A stretch of 64,000 nt of DNA from Trebonia sp964581815 (GCA_964581815.1 CAZORE010000008.1:44244-108243); one strand, 5' to 3'; counted from the stretch's first letter, positions 16,137-24,175 are shown. Notes: a model not told the origin generated them from the letters alone. Program-made: numbers and translations.

Positions 16137-17125
16137 GACGCCTCCCCACCGGTTCCTTCCCCTTGGCCAGCCCGTTCCACCTCGCCAGCGGAGTGCAGCC
16201 GGACCCCGCCCGCCAGGTCGCCGATCGCGTCGACCACCCGGTTGCTGATCAGTTCCCCGTAGCCCAGGTTGGCCGCCGCGCCGAAGGAGGCGAGCGGCCC
16301 CGCGGCGTTGAGGCAGGGCACCCCGAGTTCCCGTACGTGGTCGACGTAGGCGACCACGTCCTTGGTCATCAGGTTGCTGGTCAGGCCGCCCTCGAGGTAG
16401 TCGCCGTTGATGATGTGGGGGAAGCGGTTCGTGCTCGCGTAGCTGACCCCGCTGGACGAATTGATCACGTCGAGCACCGCCGCGAGGTCGAGCCCGGCCT
16501 TGCGCGCGGCGACCATGACCTCGGCCGTCGCGGCGAGCGTCACCGCGTTCAGGAAGTTGTTGAGCAGCTTGGTGGAGTGCCCGGCTCCGCTCCCGCCCAT
16601 CAGCACGATCTTGGCCGCGATCGGTTCGAACACCCAGCGCACCGATTCAAGCACCGCCGCCTGGCCGCCCACCATGATCGTCAGCGTGCCCTTGGCCGCG
16701 GCCGCGGCGCCGCCGGAGATCCCCGCGTCCAGGTAATGGACGCCGCGCTCGGCGAGTGCGCTGGCGATGCGCTGGGTGGACGAGGGCGCGGACGTCGACA
16801 GGTCGATGATCACCTGGCCCGGCCGGGCGAACGCGAGCAGCCCGTCCGCTGCGGGCCTCATCCCGAGCACCACGGCTTCCACCGCCCGGCTGTCGGGCAG
16901 CGACAGCAGCACCGCCTCGGTCTCGTCGCACACCTCAGCAAGCGACTCGGCCGCGGACGCGCCGGCCGACTCCGCCTGGCCTGGCCGGACGTCAAGGCCC
17001 CGGACCCGGATTCCGGCCGCGACGAGTCGCCGCGTCATCCGCCCGCCCATGTTCCCGAGGCCGACGAACCCGATGGCCCGCCCCGCCGCGCTCTGGCTCA
17101 CCCCTGCTCCTCTCGTTTCGGCCAA
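16133..17125 (-). CDS. 3-hydroxyisobutyrate dehydrogenase-family oxidoreductase, second copy
   Basis: 330 residues, a paralogue of the next gene downstream. The NAD-binding motif is IGFVGLGNMGGRMTRRL, the DAGISGGAAAAAKGTLTIMVGG box carries the family Ser-Gly-Gly, and the catalytic Lys is in GAGHSTKLLNNFL. Two such enzymes in tandem may handle two hydroxyacids or form a heteromer. It follows the SDR gene by 53 bp and is translationally coupled to 15171-16136. Confidence 0.88.
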   Translation of the reverse strand: MAETRGAGVSQSAAGRAIGFVGLGNMGGRMTRRLVAAGIRVRGLDVRPGQAESAGASAAESLAEVCDETEAVLLSLPDSRAVEAVVLGMRPAADGLLAFARPGQVIIDLSTSAPSSTQRIASALAERGVHYLDAGISGGAAAAAKGTLTIMVGGQAAVLESVRWVFEPIAAKIVLMGGSGAGHSTKLLNNFLNAVTLAATAEVMVAARKAGLDLAAVLDVINSSSGVSYASTNRFPHIINGDYLEGGLTSNLMTKDVVAYVDHVRELGVPCLNAAGPLASFGAAANLGYGELISNRVVDAIGDLAGGVRLHSAGEVERAGQGEGTGGEAS

Positions 17126-17178
17126 GCCGCCCGTGTGGATGTGCCTTTGGTGCTGCTATAGCGACACCGATGGCACTT

Positions 17179-18012
17179 TCATGCACCTTCGGGTGGGTCC
17201 CGGTAGGTGCGCGCGTCGAGCGCGCCGAAGTCCCAGGCGCCCGCCCCGCCCGAGGCGCGCACCGTGGACACGATGGACGACCCGCCGTCCACGGACACCA
17301 CTTCTCCCGTCATGTAGGAGGCCTCGTCGGACAGCAGGAACGCGACCACCGACGCGATCTCGTCCGGCGTCCCCGCCCGGCGCAGCGGCGCGGTCGCCGC
17401 CCGCCGGACCATGTCCTCCCGCCCCGCCTGCGTGAACAGCGCGGTCGGCACGATGCCCGGAGCGACCGCATTCACCCGGATGCCGAGCGGCCCGCCGTAC
17501 ATGGCGGCTCCGTGCAGCAGCCCGAGCACCGCGTGCTTGGACGTCTGGTAGGCGATCAGGTCCGCGCTGCCGCGCAGCGACGCGATCGACGCGGTCAGCA
17601 CCACGCTCCCCGCCGCCCGCTGGGCACGGTAACGCTGGAACGCGCCGCGCAGCCCTAGGAAGATCCCGCGCACGTTCACCGCCATGACCCGGTCGAACTC
17701 GGCCGCGGACAGGTCGGGGAAGCCGCCGACGGACCCTGGAATCCCCGCGTTCAGGTGATGCAGGTCGATGCGACCGAACGAGTGCGTGGCTTCGTCCAGG
17801 TACCGCTCGACATCTTCTTCGGCGGACACGTCCGCGGTGACCGCGATGCTCATCCCCGGCAGTTCCCCGGCCACCCGCCGCGCGCCGTCGCCGTCGATGT
17901 CCACCACGACGACCCGGCACCCTTCACGTGACAGCCGCCGCGCCGCGGCGGCGCCGAGCCCGCCCGCCCCGCCGGTCACGACGGCGACCTTGCCGTCGAG
18001 CCCGCTCAGCAT
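17179..18012 (-). CDS. Short-chain dehydrogenase/reductase
   Basis: A 277-residue classical SDR. The cofactor motif is VVTGGAGGLGAAAARRL (TGGxGGLG), followed by DADVSAEEDV-type strand 3 features, a Ser in VVLTASIAS, the active YQTSKHA (Y-x3-K) and PGIVPTALF. It interconverts an alcohol and a ketone with NAD(P)H. The ATG at 18012 gives the normal start (LDGKVAVVTGG); an ORF start at 18072 would add 20 unconserved residues. It is the first gene of the six-gene minus-strand operon, divergent from the flavin reductase gene at 18171. Confidence 0.88.
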   Translation of the reverse strand: MLSGLDGKVAVVTGGAGGLGAAAARRLSREGCRVVVVDIDGDGARRVAGELPGMSIAVTADVSAEEDVERYLDEATHSFGRIDLHHLNAGIPGSVGGFPDLSAAEFDRVMAVNVRGIFLGLRGAFQRYRAQRAAGSVVLTASIASLRGSADLIAYQTSKHAVLGLLHGAAMYGGPLGIRVNAVAPGIVPTALFTQAGREDMVRRAATAPLRRAGTPDEIASVVAFLLSDEASYMTGEVVSVDGGSSIVSTVRASGGAGAWDFGALDARTYRDPPEGA

Positions 18013-18170
18013 CGGGCTCGAACCCCGTTGATCATGACCTGGATCGTCTCTCGGCTGGTGGGCGCTGTCCATTGTGGCGGAGCACAGGGCGGTCTGAACT
18101 TGCCGCTGCTAGCCCGGCTTGCCCCCACCGGTTATGGTCGAAAGATCCAGGCAGTTCCGAGGGAGGCGTC

Positions 18171-18707
18171 ATGCAGGACGGCGGCACCGCGAGCGACGAG
18201 GAAGGTCCCGTGGGCGTTCCCGGGTACGACCGGGTCGACGCCACCGTCTTCCGCGACACGCTCGCCCGGGTGCCCACCCCGGTGACCGTGGTGACCTCGC
18301 ACATCGACCGCAAGCCGCACGGCACCACGGTGAGCGCGTTCTCCTCGCTGTCACTTGACCCGCCGATGATCCTTGTCTCCCTGGACCAGAACTCGGACCT
18401 GCTCAAGGTCATCCAGGAGTCCGGCCACTTCGGCGTGAACGTCCTGGCGTCGGGCCAGCAGGCGCTCGCTACCGCCTTCGCCAGGAAGGGCGCGGACAAG
18501 TTCGCCGGCGTAGCGTGGTACATGGACCACGGCGCCCCCCGGCTCGCCGGCAAGGGCCAGTGGCTGGTGTGCCGCACCGACCAGCTCGTCACGGCCGGCG
18601 ATCACGTGATCATCATCGGCCTGGTGGTCCACGCGGACACTCACTCCTTCGAGCCCTTGCTGTACCGGCAGCGCGCCTTCGGCACCGTTACCCACATGCG
18701 CTCATAG
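18171..18707 (+). CDS. Flavin reductase of a two-component monooxygenase
   Basis: A 178-residue flavin reductase-like (HpaC/HsaB) domain. VTVVTSHIDRKPHGTTVSAFSSLSLDPPMILVSLDQNSDLL and the FGVNVLASGQQALA region are standard, and a GDHVIIIGLV stretch near the C-terminus holds the family His. It uses NAD(P)H to make reduced flavin for a partner oxygenase. The partner is almost certainly the next gene (18743), and possibly its paralogue at 11795. GGGAGG at 18161 fits the ATG at 18171; the longer open frame to 17928 is antisense to the SDR gene. Confidence 0.92.
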   Translation: MQDGGTASDEEGPVGVPGYDRVDATVFRDTLARVPTPVTVVTSHIDRKPHGTTVSAFSSLSLDPPMILVSLDQNSDLLKVIQESGHFGVNVLASGQQALATAFARKGADKFAGVAWYMDHGAPRLAGKGQWLVCRTDQLVTAGDHVIIIGLVVHADTHSFEPLLYRQRAFGTVTHMRS

Positions 18708-18742
18708 GAGCCCGCGGCGGCCTTCCCTGGAGGCGATCTGGA

Positions 18743-19879
18743 GTGGTGGACGACAGCGGGGTGATCAGGGCGGGGCTGCTCGCCGCCATCGGGACACGTC
18801 GCCCGGAGTTCGAGGCGGCGGGCGAGCGGGCCGAGGCGGAGCGGAACCTGCCGTCAGGCGCCATGGCCACGCTCCGCGAGCTCGGCGCGTTCTGGCTCAA
18901 GACGCCCGCCGAGCTTGGCGGCACGCCGCTCGATCCTCATCACTTCTGCGACGTGCTCGAGGAGTTCGCCTACACCGACGGCGCGACCGGCTGGGCGGTC
19001 ATGGTCGGCAACGGCGGGACGGGGACGGCCGGCGGCTGGCTGCCCGATGCCGGCGCCCGCCAGGTTTTCGTTCCCGGCCGCCCGCGGCCGCTCATCATGG
19101 GGACGCCGGGGCCGCGCGGCCAAGGACAGCCGGCGGCCGGCGGGTACGTGGTCAGCGGGCAGTGGTCTTTCGCCAGCGGGTGCACCCACGCCGACTGGCT
19201 GATCGGCGGCTTCCGCATCGCCGGCCCCGATGGCCGGCTGATGGTGGCGATCGTGCCGGCCGGGCAGGCCACGGTCATCGACAACTGGCGGGTGGCCGGG
19301 CTGCGCGGCAGCGGCAGCTTCGACTTCCGGCTTGACGAGGTCTTCGTCCCCGCTGAGCTGACGTTCGAGCGAGCCGCGAGCGCCTGCCGGGGCGGCGCCC
19401 TGTTCAACGTGGAAGCGCACGTGTTCCTGTCCAACGAGCTGCCGCCGCTGATGATCGGTATGGCCCGCCGGGCGCTTGACGAGATGACGCGCCTGGCCGG
19501 CCAGGCGCGTACCCCCGGCGGACCCTCGCTAGCGGACCGCCCGGCCTTCCTCGTGGAGCTCGGCCGGGCGCAGACCAGACTGCGGGCCGCCAGGGCGGCG
19601 CACCGGGACGCGGTCATGGCGACCTGGGCCGCCGCCCGCGCCGGGGCGGTGCCGCCGCGCATGCACACGGACCTGACCGTCGCCTCGGTCTTCGCGGCGG
19701 AGACCTGCGCGGACCTGACCGAGACCCTGTTCAGGTACGGCGGCGGGCGGCTGCTCGCGCTATCGCAGCGTATGCAGCGCCTGCTGCGCGACCTGCTCGC
19801 CGCCCGCCAGCACATCGGCCTCAGCGAGGAAGCGTACGAGCGGGCCGGCCGCGAGCGCATCGCGGCCCGCCTCTCTTGA
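18743..19879 (+). CDS. Acyl-CoA-dehydrogenase-type flavin monooxygenase, second copy
   Basis: 378 residues with the same fold as the protein at 11795-12982, recognisable from FWLKTPAELGGTPLDPHHFCDVLEEFAYTDGATGWAVM through GYVVSGQWSFASGCTHADW to RYGGGRLLALSQRMQRLLRDLLAARQHIGLSEE. It is 35 bp downstream of the flavin reductase gene and so forms a two-component oxygenase unit with it. GTG 18743 follows GGAGG (18729) by 9 nt; GTG 18746 is an alternative. The open frame continues upstream across the reductase gene but is not coding there. The substrate is unknown, but the fold points to an aromatic or polycyclic ring. Confidence 0.85.
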   Translation: MVDDSGVIRAGLLAAIGTRRPEFEAAGERAEAERNLPSGAMATLRELGAFWLKTPAELGGTPLDPHHFCDVLEEFAYTDGATGWAVMVGNGGTGTAGGWLPDAGARQVFVPGRPRPLIMGTPGPRGQGQPAAGGYVVSGQWSFASGCTHADWLIGGFRIAGPDGRLMVAIVPAGQATVIDNWRVAGLRGSGSFDFRLDEVFVPAELTFERAASACRGGALFNVEAHVFLSNELPPLMIGMARRALDEMTRLAGQARTPGGPSLADRPAFLVELGRAQTRLRAARAAHRDAVMATWAAARAGAVPPRMHTDLTVASVFAAETCADLTETLFRYGGGRLLALSQRMQRLLRDLLAARQHIGLSEEAYERAGRERIAARLS

Positions 19880-19895
19880 TCCAGTGGCCAGACCC

Positions 19896-20015
19896 GTTAT
19901 GTACCGGGGTTCCTCCGGTCCAGACCTGTTATGTACTGGGGTTCCACCGGGTCGATCTAGCCGGGCCGGGGTTCCCCCGGCCTACCTCCGTTATTGCCGG
20001 GGTCCCTCCGGCCAT
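19896..20015. repeat. Four imperfect tandem hairpin repeats (about 31-bp period)
   Basis: The copies begin near 19896, 19928, 19961 and 19990. Each has the core CCGGGGTTCCTCCGG or a close variant (ACCGGGGTTCCTCCGGT, ACTGGGGTTCCACCGGGT, GCCGGGGTTCCCCCGGC, GCCGGGGTCCCTCCGGC), able to form a short stem. Three copies are preceded by GTTAT. The series starts 16 bases after the oxygenase stop and could terminate that transcript stepwise. Confidence 0.65.
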
Positions 20016-20158
20016 AGCGCCGCTCTATGGGCCGCCGCCAAGCGTCGCGGGAATACTTGGCCTCAGCCGGTGTTAGAGATTCATGCAAACGCATATAACA
20101 GGCTGACGCCAACACCGCCGCCGCGAATGCCAGGGAGGCATTTCACATGCAGTCATCT

Positions 20159-20180
20159 CCCGGGGGGACGACCCCCCGGA
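20159..20180. repeat. GC hairpin repeat GGGGGG-ACGA-CCCCCC, copy 2
   Basis: Identical over 22 bases to 8672-8693. It is directly followed by the left arm of the long inverted repeat 20181-20248. Confidence 0.6.
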
Positions 20181-20248
20181 CGAGTGCTCCAATCTTGCCG
20201 TTGTCCGACAGTTTGATCCCTGTTGGCGGGCCAAGATTGGAGTACTCG
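20181..20248 (+). promoter_or_regulatory. Long inverted repeat in the 5' region of the LLM monooxygenase gene
   Basis: CGAGTGCTCCAATCTTG (20181-20197) and CAAGATTGGAGTACTCG (20232-20248) pair over 17 bp with one G-U, enclosing 34 nt. It ends 42 nt before the ATG at 20291. It could be a regulatory mRNA hairpin or the binding site of the MarR protein encoded in the same operon. Confidence 0.55.
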
Positions 20249-20290
20249 CCCCCCCGAGGCATGTCCGATGGAGAAGTAAGGGTATCGAAC

Positions 20291-21481
20291 ATGCAGTTCG
20301 GTATCTTCTCGGTCAGTGACATCACCCGCGACCCGGTCACCGACTACACGCCGAGTGAGGCGGAGCGGATCGACGGACTCGTCAAGATCGCGCAAAAGAC
20401 CGAGGAAGTCGGCATGGACGTGTTCGCGATCGGTGAGCACCACAACCCGCCGTTCTTCTCCAGCGCGCCGACCACGCTGCTCGCGTACATCGCGGCGACC
20501 ACCAAGCGGCTGCTCGTCACCACGTCAACCACGCTCATCACGACCAACGACCCGGTGCGGATCGCCGAGGAGTACGCGATGCTCCAGCACCTGTCCAAGG
20601 GACGGATGGACCTGATGCTCGGCCGTGGCAACACCGCGCCGGTGTACCCGTGGTTCGGCCAGGACATCAGGGAGAGCCTGCCGCTCGCGCTGGAGAACTA
20701 CAACCTGCTGCACCGGCTGTGGCGGGAGGACGTGGTGGACGCCAACGGCAAGTTCCGCTCCGCGCTGCAGGGCTTCACCAGCGTCCCGCGGCCACTTGAC
20801 GACGTGCCGCCGTTCGTCTGGCACGGCTCGATCCGCTCGCCGGAGATCGCCGAGCAGGCCGCCTACTACGGTGACGGCTTCTTCGCCAACAACATCTTCT
20901 GGCCGAAGGAGCACTACATGCGGCTCATCGGCTTCTACAGGAAGCGCTTCGCGCACTACGGCCACGGCACGGAGAAGCAGGCGATCGTCGGCCTCGGCGG
21001 CCAGGCGTACCTCGCGAAGAACTCGCAAGACGCGAAGAAGGAGTTCCGCCCGTACTTCAACGCGGCGCCCGTCTACGGCAACGGCCCGTCCATGGAGGAC
21101 TTCATGGAGATGACGCCGCTGTCCGTCGGGTCGCCGCAGGAAGTCATCGACAAGACGCTGACGTTCCGGGAGAGCTTCGGCGACTACCAGCGCCAGCTGT
21201 TCCTGATGGACCACGCGGGCCTGCCGCTGAAGACCGTGCTCAGCCAGCTTGAGCTGCTCGGCGGCGAGGTCATCCCGGTGCTGCGCAAGGAGCTCGAGGC
21301 GCGGCGGGACCCGGAGACCGCCCCGGCCCCGACTCACGAGCGGCTGCTGGCGGCCAAGTACGGCGACCAGCCGGCCCGCCAGCCGCGCCCCAACGCCAAC
21401 CGCGGCGACAACGTGACCGGCGATTCCCCTTACCAGGACACGGCCGAGGACTTCAAGGCCGAGTACCCGTCGGTGCTCTGA
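20291..21481 (+). CDS. CE1758-family FMN-dependent luciferase-like monooxygenase
   Basis: A 396-residue LLM protein with the start MQFGIFSVSDITRDPVTDY, VGMDVFAIGEHHNPPFFSS (about 38-56), TTSTTLITTNDPVRIAEEYAML, LSKGRMDLMLGRGNT and FVWHGSIRSPEIAEQAAYYGDG. This type is typically encoded with a CE1759-type FMN reductase, which is present here at 22067 beyond a MarR gene. ATG 20291 matches family starts but has a poor ribosome site. An in-frame ATG at 20147 has an excellent one (GGGAGG, 8 nt) and would add 48 unconserved residues across the hairpins. It overlaps the MarR start by one base. Confidence 0.9.
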   Translation: MQFGIFSVSDITRDPVTDYTPSEAERIDGLVKIAQKTEEVGMDVFAIGEHHNPPFFSSAPTTLLAYIAATTKRLLVTTSTTLITTNDPVRIAEEYAMLQHLSKGRMDLMLGRGNTAPVYPWFGQDIRESLPLALENYNLLHRLWREDVVDANGKFRSALQGFTSVPRPLDDVPPFVWHGSIRSPEIAEQAAYYGDGFFANNIFWPKEHYMRLIGFYRKRFAHYGHGTEKQAIVGLGGQAYLAKNSQDAKKEFRPYFNAAPVYGNGPSMEDFMEMTPLSVGSPQEVIDKTLTFRESFGDYQRQLFLMDHAGLPLKTVLSQLELLGGEVIPVLRKELEARRDPETAPAPTHERLLAAKYGDQPARQPRPNANRGDNVTGDSPYQDTAEDFKAEYPSVL

Positions 21482-22005
21482 TGACGGCCAGTTCCGCCCG
21501 CCCGATATCCTGGCGCGCCCATCCGGCGGGCCCTCGAGAGGCACGGGAGGTCATCCCCCCGGGAGACGACCGCCACCCGGCCAACGACGCGTGGGAGGCA
21601 CTGCTGGCCGCGCACGCGACGCTCATGCGGCGGTTCGGTGCGCAGGACGTGTGGGAGGACCTGACGATGCGGGAGTACGACGTCCTCTACACGCTGTCCA
21701 AGTGCCCCGACCCGATCCGCCTCACGGAGCTCAACCGGCACGTGCTGCTCAGCCAGCCGGCGCTGTCCCGGATGGTGGACCGGCTCGCGGACCGCGGTCT
21801 CGTCAGCCGGACCACCGACCCGAGCGACGGCCGCGGCGTGCGCCTGGCGCTGACCGCCGACGGCAAGGCCGTGCAGCACCGGATCGGTCGCCGGCACGGC
21901 CGCTCGGTGGCCCAGTCGATGCTCAGCGGGCTCACCCCTGCCGAGCTCCGCCAGCTCGAGAAGCTGTGCGCGAAGCTGACGGCAGCCGCCCCTCGTTCTG
22001 ACTGA
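21481..22005 (+). CDS. MarR-family transcriptional regulator
   Basis: 174 residues. The winged helix-turn-helix is clear: MREYDVLYTLSKCPDPIRLTELNRHVLLSQPALSRMVDRLADRGLV, then the wing TTDPSDGRGVRLALTADG. It is coupled to the monooxygenase gene (TGATG overlap) and followed by its FMN reductase, so it probably autoregulates this operon in response to a small phenolic or similar ligand. Residues 1-45 are a disordered, proline-rich extension. Within it, 21550-21574 resembles the dispersed GGGGGGACGACCCC repeat. Confidence 0.92.
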   Translation: MTASSARPISWRAHPAGPREAREVIPPGDDRHPANDAWEALLAAHATLMRRFGAQDVWEDLTMREYDVLYTLSKCPDPIRLTELNRHVLLSQPALSRMVDRLADRGLVSRTTDPSDGRGVRLALTADGKAVQHRIGRRHGRSVAQSMLSGLTPAELRQLEKLCAKLTAAAPRSD

Positions 22006-22066
22006 TCGTGCTCATCCCCGCGCCGGGCGGGCAGCGATCGCTGACATTTACCGATAAGGAAACGCA

Positions 22067-22735
22067 ATGAGCGAGACACTCACCCTCGTCGTGGTCACCG
22101 CCGGGACGTCGGACCCGTCGTCGACGCGGATGCTTGCCGACCGGACGGCGCAGCGCGCCACCGCGCTCGCCGGGGAGCGCGGCGCCGCCGTGCGGACCCG
22201 GGTAATCGACCTGCGCGAGCTCGCCAGCGACATCACCACCGCGCTGACCAGTCAGCTGGTCACGCCCAAGCTCCAGCAGGCGGTCGACGCGCTCGGCGCG
22301 GCCGACGGGGTCATCGCCGCCGCCCCGGTCTACAAGGCCGGCCCGAGCGGGCTGTTCACGTCCTTCTTCCACGTACTCGACAACGACCTGCTGATCGGCA
22401 AGCCGGTGGTGCTCGCGGCGACCGCCGGGACGGCGCGGCACGCGCTGGTCGTCGATGACCAGATGCGCTCGCTGTTCGCCTACCTGCGTACGCTGCCCGT
22501 GCCGACCTCACTGTTCGCTGCGCCAGAGGACTGGGGGGACCCGTCGCTTAACGCGCGGATCGACCGCGCCGCGTTCGAGCTCGTGCTGCTCATGGAGTCC
22601 GGCTTCGCGCGCGAGGTGCGCGACCAGGCGTGGCAGAGTTACCAGCACGAACTCGGCTCGGACGGGGGCAAGGAGACTGACATCGACGTGGACAGCGAAC
22701 TGATGCGCCTGGCGACGGGCGGCAGCGCGCTCTGA
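22067..22735 (+). CDS. CE1759-family NAD(P)H-dependent FMN reductase
   Basis: A 222-residue flavodoxin-like reductase. VVVTAGTSDPSSTRMLADR is the phosphate-binding loop, followed by DGVIAAAPVYKAGPSGLFTSFFHVLDNDLLIGKPVVLAATAGTARHALVVDDQMRSLFAYLR. It supplies FMNH2, most likely to the LLM monooxygenase two genes upstream. It lies 61 bp after the MarR stop. Its last bases (CTCTGA) overlap a CTG that may start the next gene. Confidence 0.92.
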   Translation: MSETLTLVVVTAGTSDPSSTRMLADRTAQRATALAGERGAAVRTRVIDLRELASDITTALTSQLVTPKLQQAVDALGAADGVIAAAPVYKAGPSGLFTSFFHVLDNDLLIGKPVVLAATAGTARHALVVDDQMRSLFAYLRTLPVPTSLFAAPEDWGDPSLNARIDRAAFELVLLMESGFAREVRDQAWQSYQHELGSDGGKETDIDVDSELMRLATGGSAL

Positions 22736-23331
22736 GTTCGCTCCCGGCCCAGGTCGGCACGGCCGCGGCACTGTTCGCGGGGACCAACCTCGACGACGTG
22801 GTGGTCCTCGCGCTGCTCAGCGCGTCCTCCCGGGCGAACGGGCGGCCGCGGCGGTGGGAGATATGGGCCGGCCAGTACGCCGGCTTCGCGGTCCTGGTCG
22901 GCGCGTCGCTGGCCGCCGGACGCGGCCTCGCCCTCGTGCCGCAGCACTGGCTCTGGCTGCTCGCCCTCATCCCGGTCGGCATGGGCCTCATCACCCTCGT
23001 CGCCGCGGTCCGCTCGCTGCGCGCCGGGGAAGCGCCGCCGGCCCCGTCCGTCGGCGGCCTGCTCGGCGTGGCCACGCTGGCCATCGTCAACGGCGCCGAC
23101 GACGTGGTGGCCTACGCCCCGTTCTTCGCCGCGGCCGGCACCATCCAGACGACGGTGACCCTCGCCGTCTTCGCCGCCTGCGTCGCCCTCTGGTGCCTGG
23201 TCGGCGGCCTGCTCGTGCGCCACGAGCGGATCACCAGCGTCATCGCCCGCTACGGGCACTGGATCCTGCCCGCCGCCTTCCTCCTCATCGGCCTCTACCT
23301 GCTGTACGAGACCAACGCGCCGTTCCTCTAG
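22732..23331 (+). CDS. CadD-family (cadmium-resistance-type) membrane transporter, probable CTG start
   Basis: About 199 residues with five or six membrane segments: TAAALFAGTNLDDVVVLALL, AGFAVLVGASLAAGRGLALV, LLALIPVGMGLITLVAAV, then GVATLAIVNGADDVVAYAPFFA and two more. The paired N-(L/A)-D-D motifs (TNLDD, NGADD) are typical. The first ATG/GTG/TTG in frame is GTG 22798, which would remove most of the first segment and the TNLDD motif. The only better start is CTG 22732, in a CTGA overlap with the reductase stop. Function is by family only, since some members move other substrates. Confidence 0.7.
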   Translation: MSSLPAQVGTAAALFAGTNLDDVVVLALLSASSRANGRPRRWEIWAGQYAGFAVLVGASLAAGRGLALVPQHWLWLLALIPVGMGLITLVAAVRSLRAGEAPPAPSVGGLLGVATLAIVNGADDVVAYAPFFAAAGTIQTTVTLAVFAACVALWCLVGGLLVRHERITSVIARYGHWILPAAFLLIGLYLLYETNAPFL

Positions 23332-23342
23332 CCGCCACGTCG

Positions 23343-23369
23343 GCCGAGGCGGCCGCTTGCCGCCTCGGC
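23343..23369. terminator. Bidirectional terminator between convergent genes
   Basis: GCCGAGGCGG (23343-23352) pairs with CCGCCTCGGC (23360-23369) across a 7-nt loop. It nearly fills the 37-bp gap between the plus-strand transporter and the minus-strand aldo/keto reductase and touches the latter's stop codon. Confidence 0.7.
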
Positions 23370-24175
23370 TACCTCCACCAGTGGCGCTCGAGGGCGCGGT
23401 CGGTGCCGCGGGTCTTGTCGAGCGCGTCAAGGGTGGCCATGTCCTCGTCGGACAGGGTGAAGTCGAAGACCTGGGCGTTCTCGGCGATCCGCTCGCGGTG
23501 GGTCGACTTGGGGATCACTGGGACGCCGTGCTGCAGGCACCAGCGCAGCAGCACCTGCGCCGGGGTGCGCTCCAGCCGGGCGGCGATCTCGCTGACCCGC
23601 TTGTTGCCGAGGTGACGGCCGGTGCCCAGCGGGCTGTACGCCTCGAGCGTGACGCCATGCCGGCGGCACGCCTCGAGCAGCCCGCGCCGGTACTCCACGG
23701 CGCTGAACTGGATCTGGTTGACGGCCGGGGTTACGCTGCCCGCGGCGGTCACCTGGTCGAGGTCGGCCGCGCTGAAGTTCGACACGCCGATCGACCGGGC
23801 CAGCCCGCGCTCGGCCGCCCGCTCCATGCCCGGCCAGGCCCAGACCGGGCCGCGCTGCGGCCAGTGCACCAGGTACAGGTCCACCTGGTCGACACCGAGC
23901 TTGCGCAGGCTCTGCTCCGCGTCGGCGACCGGGTCCTTGCCGCCGGGGTAGAACTTGGTGGTGATGAACACCTCGTCGCGGGCCACGCCGCTGTCTCGCA
24001 GCGCCTTGCCAACGCTGGCCTCGTTGCCGTAGGCCTGGGCGGTGTCGATGTGCCGGTAGCCGAGCTCAAGCGCCCAGCGCACGGCGTTCTCGCACGTTGC
24101 CCCGTCAGGTACCTGCCAGACGCCAAGCCCGAGCATCGGCAGCTGGTTCCCGTCGGCAAGCTTCACGAACTCCAT
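23369..24175 (-). CDS. Aldo/keto reductase
   Basis: A 268-residue AKR5-like barrel. It has the Asp in GYRHIDTAQAYGNEASVGKAL, the Tyr in that same segment, a Lys in VFITTKFYP and the His in DLYLVHWP, and the NADPH-binding IPKSTHRERIAENAQVFDF. It reduces aldehydes or ketones with NADPH. The ATG at 24175 is chosen because AGGA lies 5 nt before it; the ATG two codons upstream abuts the same AGGA. The gene stands alone, between convergent and repeat-containing regions. Confidence 0.9.
   Translation of the reverse strand: MEFVKLADGNQLPMLGLGVWQVPDGATCENAVRWALELGYRHIDTAQAYGNEASVGKALRDSGVARDEVFITTKFYPGGKDPVADAEQSLRKLGVDQVDLYLVHWPQRGPVWAWPGMERAAERGLARSIGVSNFSAADLDQVTAAGSVTPAVNQIQFSAVEYRRGLLEACRRHGVTLEAYSPLGTGRHLGNKRVSEIAARLERTPAQVLLRWCLQHGVPVIPKSTHRERIAENAQVFDFTLSDEDMATLDALDKTRGTDRALERHWWR

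Larger units (their letters stand above)
19880..20290 (+). other. Intergenic region packed with repeats and hairpins
   Basis: About 410 bases before the CE1758-type gene. They contain four imperfect hairpin repeats (19896-20015), the GGGGGG-ACGA-CCCCCC palindrome (20159-20180) and a 17-bp long-range inverted repeat (20181-20248). A GGGAGG plus ATG pair (20133, 20147) opens a frame that runs on into the monooxygenase gene. The peptide translations of the repeat part look non-coding. Confidence 0.7.

Noticed and set aside
19896..20015. Tandem repeats considered as a CRISPR array
   Set aside because: The units are imperfect, are about 31 bp in total with no variable spacers of constant length, and no cas genes are near.
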